From the NCBI GenBank assembly GCA_029582155.1, contig CM055901.1:51093206-51157205 (forward strand): a stretch of DNA of 64,000 nt. The letters are read 5' to 3'. The DNA comes from Panopea generosa (taxonomy: Eukaryota; Mollusca; Bivalvia; Adapedonta; Hiatellidae). Within the stretch, counting starts at the first letter, position 1, and each line of letters starts with the position of its first letter. The notes under the pieces are model-generated. The model saw nothing but the letters and a program-made list of their open reading frames with translations. It had not been told where the DNA came from and ran no database searches. Of the stretch, positions 59,464-64,000 are shown one piece after another. Made by a program: the position numbers and the translations under genes.

Positions 59464-59575
59464 TGTGCAACTGTAATTTGGAACTGACAAACTTTCTCAC
59501 ATAACTCTAACCTACGACCTTATTGGTGAGATGTAAGTGATCTTGAGATGGCACCTTAGATCACTCAGCCACAGA
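59464..59575 (-). mobile_element. SINE-C, head fragment
   Basis: Minus-strand CTGTGGCTGAGTGATCTAAG, then gtgccatctcaagatcacttacatctcacc, with part of the body to its left. The distal body is missing. Confidence 0.72.
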
Positions 59576-60204
59576 GAAAACCATGCAAACACTCTGCGAG
59601 ATAAAAAATACAATAAATACATATATACAAAACGTTAAGTTCAAGAAACACTTAATTTCTGAATGAAACACTCTTGAACAACAATGGACAATGAGTGATC
59701 TGTATATAAAGTACACTAACAATACAACAAAAGCATGTGAAACATATTATCCGCTTCACCGACTTTATCTGATTATCGCACTTCATCATCATTAACCCAT
59801 ACATCACCTAACTGACTGATAATGTGTATTACAACATTGAATAATACAGATGAAATATGGGTCAATATGGTAACCAATTGTCGAGTGGGCGCTGTTTGCA
59901 CGGTTACCAATTGTTCACTGGGCGCTGTCTACACAGTTACCAATTGTGGACTGGCTGTTCATTATGTTTCTGATACTTGGTGACCAATCTACAGCTGGAT
60001 ATGCACAAAAAGAAAGTTTTATCATAACGTTCACCAAGTGCAGGAAGAAAAGACAGGAACATGGAGCCCTAATATTGTTATCAATGGTTATTTTTCTATA
60101 TGTTTCTTTAACATACAAAAGATGAGTTGATGTTTTAATAAATATCTCTTAGCAAACTAATTGCATTGTTTGGCATTTAGCCAACTTAAATTCACCAATT
60201 TTCG

Positions 60205-60415
60205 TTCAAATCACCATGATGTCAGCACACTCAAAGCACTGCAACACTAGAGTATACTATCAGACATGCATTATTATGCACCACCCTAGAACCATTTTTA
60301 AGTCTTTTGAGTATAACCCAGCCATTGGGGCTAAGCTAACAATTTTCTGCAAAACTTTATCCATCACTGCTTACACTATCTGGCCAGGGTAGTGGCAGCA
60401 CAGCTGCACTATGTC
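60205..60415 (-). mobile_element. SINE-B, degenerate copy
   Basis: Recognised by CAAAGCACTGCAACACTAGA GTAT, CCTAGAACCATTTTTAAGTC and GAGTATAACCCAGCCATTGG. Strongly diverged. Confidence 0.55.
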
Positions 60416-60453
60416 ATACAGTCAAAAAACCCTATCACTCATTTTCTTTTCTT

Positions 60454-60610
60454 TGAATGGGGTTTTAAACTATTACAATACAGGACAGAACATACATGTA
60501 TAATGGCATATCAAGTTTTATTGGTGACTTAAGACCTCATATCGAATCTGGGGATAACCGATAGTCCTTCAGCAAGCAACGAGCAAACTTTATCACTCAT
60601 CCATTTCCCT
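60454..60610 (-). mobile_element. SINE-C, body fragment
   Basis: TGAATGGGGTTTTAAAC, TAATGGCATATCAAGTTTTA TTGGTGA and AGCAAACTTTATCACTCA. The tRNA-like head is absent. Confidence 0.6.
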
Positions 60611-60820
60611 TGTATGCAGCCTTAAATGGTCTAGAACATGCACACAAAACGCACAAAGTAGGTAAACAATTAAACACAATTCATCATAAAAATCAGTGTT
60701 GTTCAAAACTTAAATGATTTTTTTAAAAATTTATGTATCACTTGATAAAGTTTACGTAGTCTTAAATAGCAATAAAAAAATTGTGTTGTAAATTATTGTA
60801 AAATTCATTAAACAAAAACG

Positions 60821-61440
60821 CTGCAGATGTGGTCAAAAGGTAGAGCGTCTCCCTCACATATGGAAGGTCATGGGTTCAATCCCTGGTTGGGTCATAGCAA
60901 AGACTAGAAAAATGGTATTGACACTTCCTTCTATAGTTATAGGTCTGGTCAGCACAGTGTAAGTTATTGTTGTTGTGTGGTGTTTAGCGTTGCTTTTAAC
61001 AATTTTTCAGTCATATCGCGATGGTGTCTACTTGAGACAGTGTTCTGAGCACTGTCACACTGGAGTATCATGCCACAGACACATGGTATGATACCCCACC
61101 CAGTCACATTATACTGACACCGAGCCGATCAGACCTAGAACTCTCCTCTAAATGCTTAGCATCAAGCGAGGAAACTTCTAGTACCATTTTTAAAGTCTTT
61201 GGTATGACCCGGTCGGGGATCGGACTCATGACCTTCCGCATGCGAGGCGGACACTCTACCACTAGACCATGCTGCAGTCTCACAGTGTAAGTATAATATG
61301 ACTGGGTGGATAATCATATCATGTGTCTGTCGCATGTGACACTCCGATGTGACAATGCTTAGAATATTGTCTCACGTAGACACAATCGCAAAATGACTGA
61401 AAAATTGTTGAAAGTGACGCCTGAAACACCATACAACACC
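60821..61440 (+). mobile_element. SINE-B (outer copy) split by a nested SINE-B
   Basis: Plus-strand SINE-B. The left part (60821-60964) has head GCAGATGTGGTCAAAAGGTA GAGCGTC and box B GGTCATGGGTTCAATCC. The right part (61281-61440) continues with the same body to CGCCTGAAACACCATACAAC. It is interrupted at CACAGTGTAAGT. Confidence 0.9.
60965..61280 (-). mobile_element. SINE-B (inner copy), nested, with 12-bp target-site duplication
   Basis: Minus-strand, complete: CTGCAGCATGGTCTAGTGGT AGAGTGTCCGCC through the CTAAACACCACACAACAACA tail. CACAGTGTAAGT is present on both sides (60953-60964 and 61281-61292). This duplicated stretch belongs to the outer SINE, which proves insertion order. Confidence 0.93.
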
Positions 61441-63654
61441 ATAATACAATATATTATTTGTATTACAAAAGGACATTATTGCTTTATTATTTGTTTTAGG
61501 AACACTGCTTTGTAGGATAAGAAAAAGAAAAAGTTCAAAGGAGAAAACGTCAGAAAATACGATTTTGTCAAACAGCAATGAGGATAACACTGGCAACCGA
61601 CATGCACAAATGGTTGTCAGGAAAGTATCCAGTTACTTCATAAAAACATTGTGTTTATAGGATAAGTTAAACAAAGTGTAATAAACACTTCAAATTTGTT
61701 TTAAAGACATTTATTTAATCTGGAAGTTTGTATTATTTGACAATGGAGAAACATTGATCAGAGCAAATTCTTTCTGAAAATGTTTTTTTTTTTTTAGTGG
61801 CATACTCGCTGTATAATAAAAAATATGTTGTAAAAAAAGTATTCAGTTGGAACAAATAGAACAATACCTTATCAACATCACCATTCTCAATGCTACAACG
61901 AAATCCATGTTAGTCAGTCTTAATTAATACACATTTATACACACAAGAAGTAATATCCAATTTTAAATTCCAGCACCAATTAATAATTTCATAATTTTTT
62001 TTACATACTCTTCTTTTTTTTCCTTCTAAATCTCATCTCCAGATATTATACAGGTTAAAATATAAAAGGATGCTTTATCCACAATCCAACAACTCCCCAG
62101 GTGTTCATACAGCGTGTATAATAACAAATATCACACTATACAGTACATCCCCCCATATATACATCCCACATCATATATCACACAACCAGACAGTTTAACC
62201 TGTAAGGAGATTGTCAGAATCTATGTTGGCTGTTCAATTATTACCGCTTGTCTATTTCTTCTTGTCTATTTCTTCGTAAGACTGTCACTATTCGAGAGTG
62301 TCACAAATATTGCTTTAAAAACTTTATCCCATCTGCAGAATATTTTATTCACACCACATAATACACAAACTTATTCCATCTACAGTATACATTCTCCATC
62401 TGAACTTGACACCACGTTTTATGCGCCACTGATTTCCATGTTAAGTTATAAATTGGGCAGGCCATTCTTACCTTTCCCTTATATTTAATTTAAAGCGTTA
62501 AGATACACACCTATGGCAATGTTTAACTGCCTACTTGAGACATTTGTTTACATTTAAACAGCTTCAATTTGTTCATCTCACTAGTTCTACTACTACATGT
62601 GTTTTCTTAGATTATAAAATATTATTATTTTTATAGCTCTTCTACTTGGCACACATTTCAAAGCAAGCAAGATGTTTTACATTTAACAAGAGCACACTTC
62701 AGGATTAGGGAATGTAAACCATTATAAGTTTATTTATATCAAATATTAGTTGTAACTGTCATTTGAGTGCTTGATATGATTGAATTCCTGTCCAGTCATA
62801 GTCTCTCCCACCTCTGGATATGTGGGTAAGTAGTCAGACTTGCAGAGATTAGCACTGCCTTACTACTGGTTTACAGTACCATTATCAGATCCTAGGAATA
62901 ATAATTAGTGTTCCGGTCACCGTTAATGACAAAAATTCTGTTGAAAAATGCAAGAAATTCCAACACAGGAAATTCCAACTTTTAAAGTTTATTATTTTAT
63001 GAAAATACTAACACCACATTATAATTTTATTTATAACACAAAATCAAATCTACTCTCTGATGATATGAAAGGAAATCAATATGAAATTTTAAGTAGCATT
63101 ACAACGACTACAGTAAATATATGGTACAATATAAAAAATATTGACTCAAAACATAGAAAAAATACAATAACTGACTCAAAGTGATAGATACAACAATTTA
63201 CTCAAAACATGATACACAATACCAATAATTGACAAAGATGTGTTCCACAAAAAACAGCAATAGGCAAAGGACATCTCAATCTTAAATCATATAATAGAAG
63301 ATTAGAGCTTATAATATTACAATACTAAAAACATATAAAACTTCACCATAGTTTAAAGTTTGCAAAAGGTCAAACATACTTGGGTGGTACGGCTCCCAAT
63401 TTTGTTAACTAATACCAAATAACAACACAACAGAAGTGAATAAATCTTACACCAAGTGTAATAGTAACTAGTGTGGTACACAGAGACATAAAAATGGCAC
63501 AAAATCTTAACTATTTCATTTTATCAATAACCCCCTGCTGACCTGCACTGACCCCTTGTTAGTTCAAGGATAAATAAAATAAAACTAATTTTGGCAGAGT
63601 TGCGGTAAATATCAGTAGAATAAAGATCAAATAAGTAACCTATATACTGGTCCA
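61441..63654. other. Non-coding stretch with one SINE-tail fragment
   Basis: A tail fragment (GTCATAGTCTCTCCCACCTC, then tggatatgtgggtaagtagtcag) lies at 62790-62850. A 124-codon plus frame at 62114-62488 has one hydrophobic segment but chance length; see rejected. Nothing else recognised. Confidence 0.45.
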
Positions 63655-63850
63655 TTACAAGGTAGCCAGTATCTTCCAAACCTTATTTTATAAAACAATC
63701 CATAGGTTGTAGAGAAACAGCGTGGACAAGAATTTGGTCACAACCAGAATCAAAGGGCCACAACTCTGTGAAAAATTATCAAACCGGTACACACTGCACT
63801 TAGTAACGATGCAACTATATGCTTCCCCCTTTGGGGGGAGCATAATAAAC
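63655..63850 (+). mobile_element. Family F dispersed repeat, third copy
   Basis: CCATAGGTTGTAGAGAAACA, AAAGGGCCACAACTCTGTGA AAAATTATC and the terminal hairpin TTCCCCCTTTGGGGGGAGCA TAATAAA. Confidence 0.65.
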
Positions 63851-63863
63851 CAGTCATAAAGAA

Positions 63864-63998
63864 TTAAAGATATATATAATACCGATCAATAACATTTTCT
63901 ATATAATCTTTGAAAATCAGTATATTTGGTGTTAATGTTCGACACCGTTCTTCTTCAATTTTGTTGTTGAGAACCTCGGGGAAGATTGGACTCAGTCC
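63864..63998 (-). CDS. Open minus-strand frame at window edge, possible partial exon or transposon ORF
   Basis: Reading inward from the right edge on the minus strand, one frame is open for 44 codons and stops at 63864-63866. It contains GLSPIFPEVLNNKIEEERC followed by RTLTPNILIFKDYIENVIDR. The composition is protein-like, with a charged IEEERCR segment, but I recognise no family. It is truncated by the window edge. A weak donor-like GATCG/GTATTA lies within it. It could be a transposon reading frame, an exon of a neighbouring gene, or chance. Confidence 0.2.
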   Translation of the reverse strand, partial: GLSPIFPEVLNNKIEEERCRTLTPNILIFKDYIENVIDRYYIYL

Positions 63999-64000
63999 AA

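Noticed and set aside
62114-62488. 124-codon plus-strand frame with one hydrophobic segment
   Set aside because: About one ORF of this length is expected by chance at this base composition; residue use is random-looking, there is no Kozak or splice context and no known domain.

Overview
The window looks like intronic and intergenic DNA of an animal, most likely a bivalve mollusc. It is AT-rich and has no prokaryotic gene structure. Coding sequence sits in short exons with GT-AG introns. It is full of tRNA-derived SINEs whose tails match elements I remember from bivalve genomes (ends such as GACGTTAAACACC), and of mollusc-type dispersed repeats (openings such as ACAAGAGCTGTCAGAAAGACAG, ends such as GGCCTTTGGCCAGTAGAGCTAA). 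The clade call is inference; no database was searched.

One gene is clearly recognisable: a minus-strand PHACTR (phosphatase and actin regulator). Two consecutive exons are present, 33715-33545 (basic KIFKPWKW segment) and 19288-19100 (N-terminal RPEL actin-binding motif). Both have consensus splice sites in phase 1, and they join in frame across a 14.3 kb intron. The 5' start, the linker, the C-terminal RPEL repeats and the PP1-binding tail are not visible and probably lie outside the window or in exons too short to see. Two much weaker coding candidates are a possible plus-strand terminal exon at 56567-56902 and an open minus-strand frame at the right edge.

The dominant feature is tandem repetition. 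About fifteen separate minisatellite or satellite-like arrays, with units from 27 bp to about 630 bp, cover roughly a third of the window. From left to right the periods are 41 bp (1-645), 29 bp (2040-2690), 66 bp (8575-9912), ~96 bp (11300-12605), ~30 bp (15665-16010), 39 bp (21970-28915), ~100 bp (30035-30790), 27 bp (34145-36945), 30 bp (39270-40795), 54 bp (42720-43718), 29 bp (48060-48480), 36 bp (51555-53115), 64 bp dimers (53839-54716), 57 bp (54722-56462) and ~630 bp (57525-59195). Several show higher-order repeats or internal segmental duplications. Nearly all long reading frames in the window are by-products of arrays whose unit length is a multiple of three.

The rest is a layered mobile-element landscape: at least five SINE families (here A-E), several with target-site duplications and one nested insertion; four foldback or TTAA-target MITEs, two of which abut and share a TTAA; and fragments of bivalve-type dispersed repeats. 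No rRNA, functional tRNA gene, CRISPR array or bacterial system was seen.
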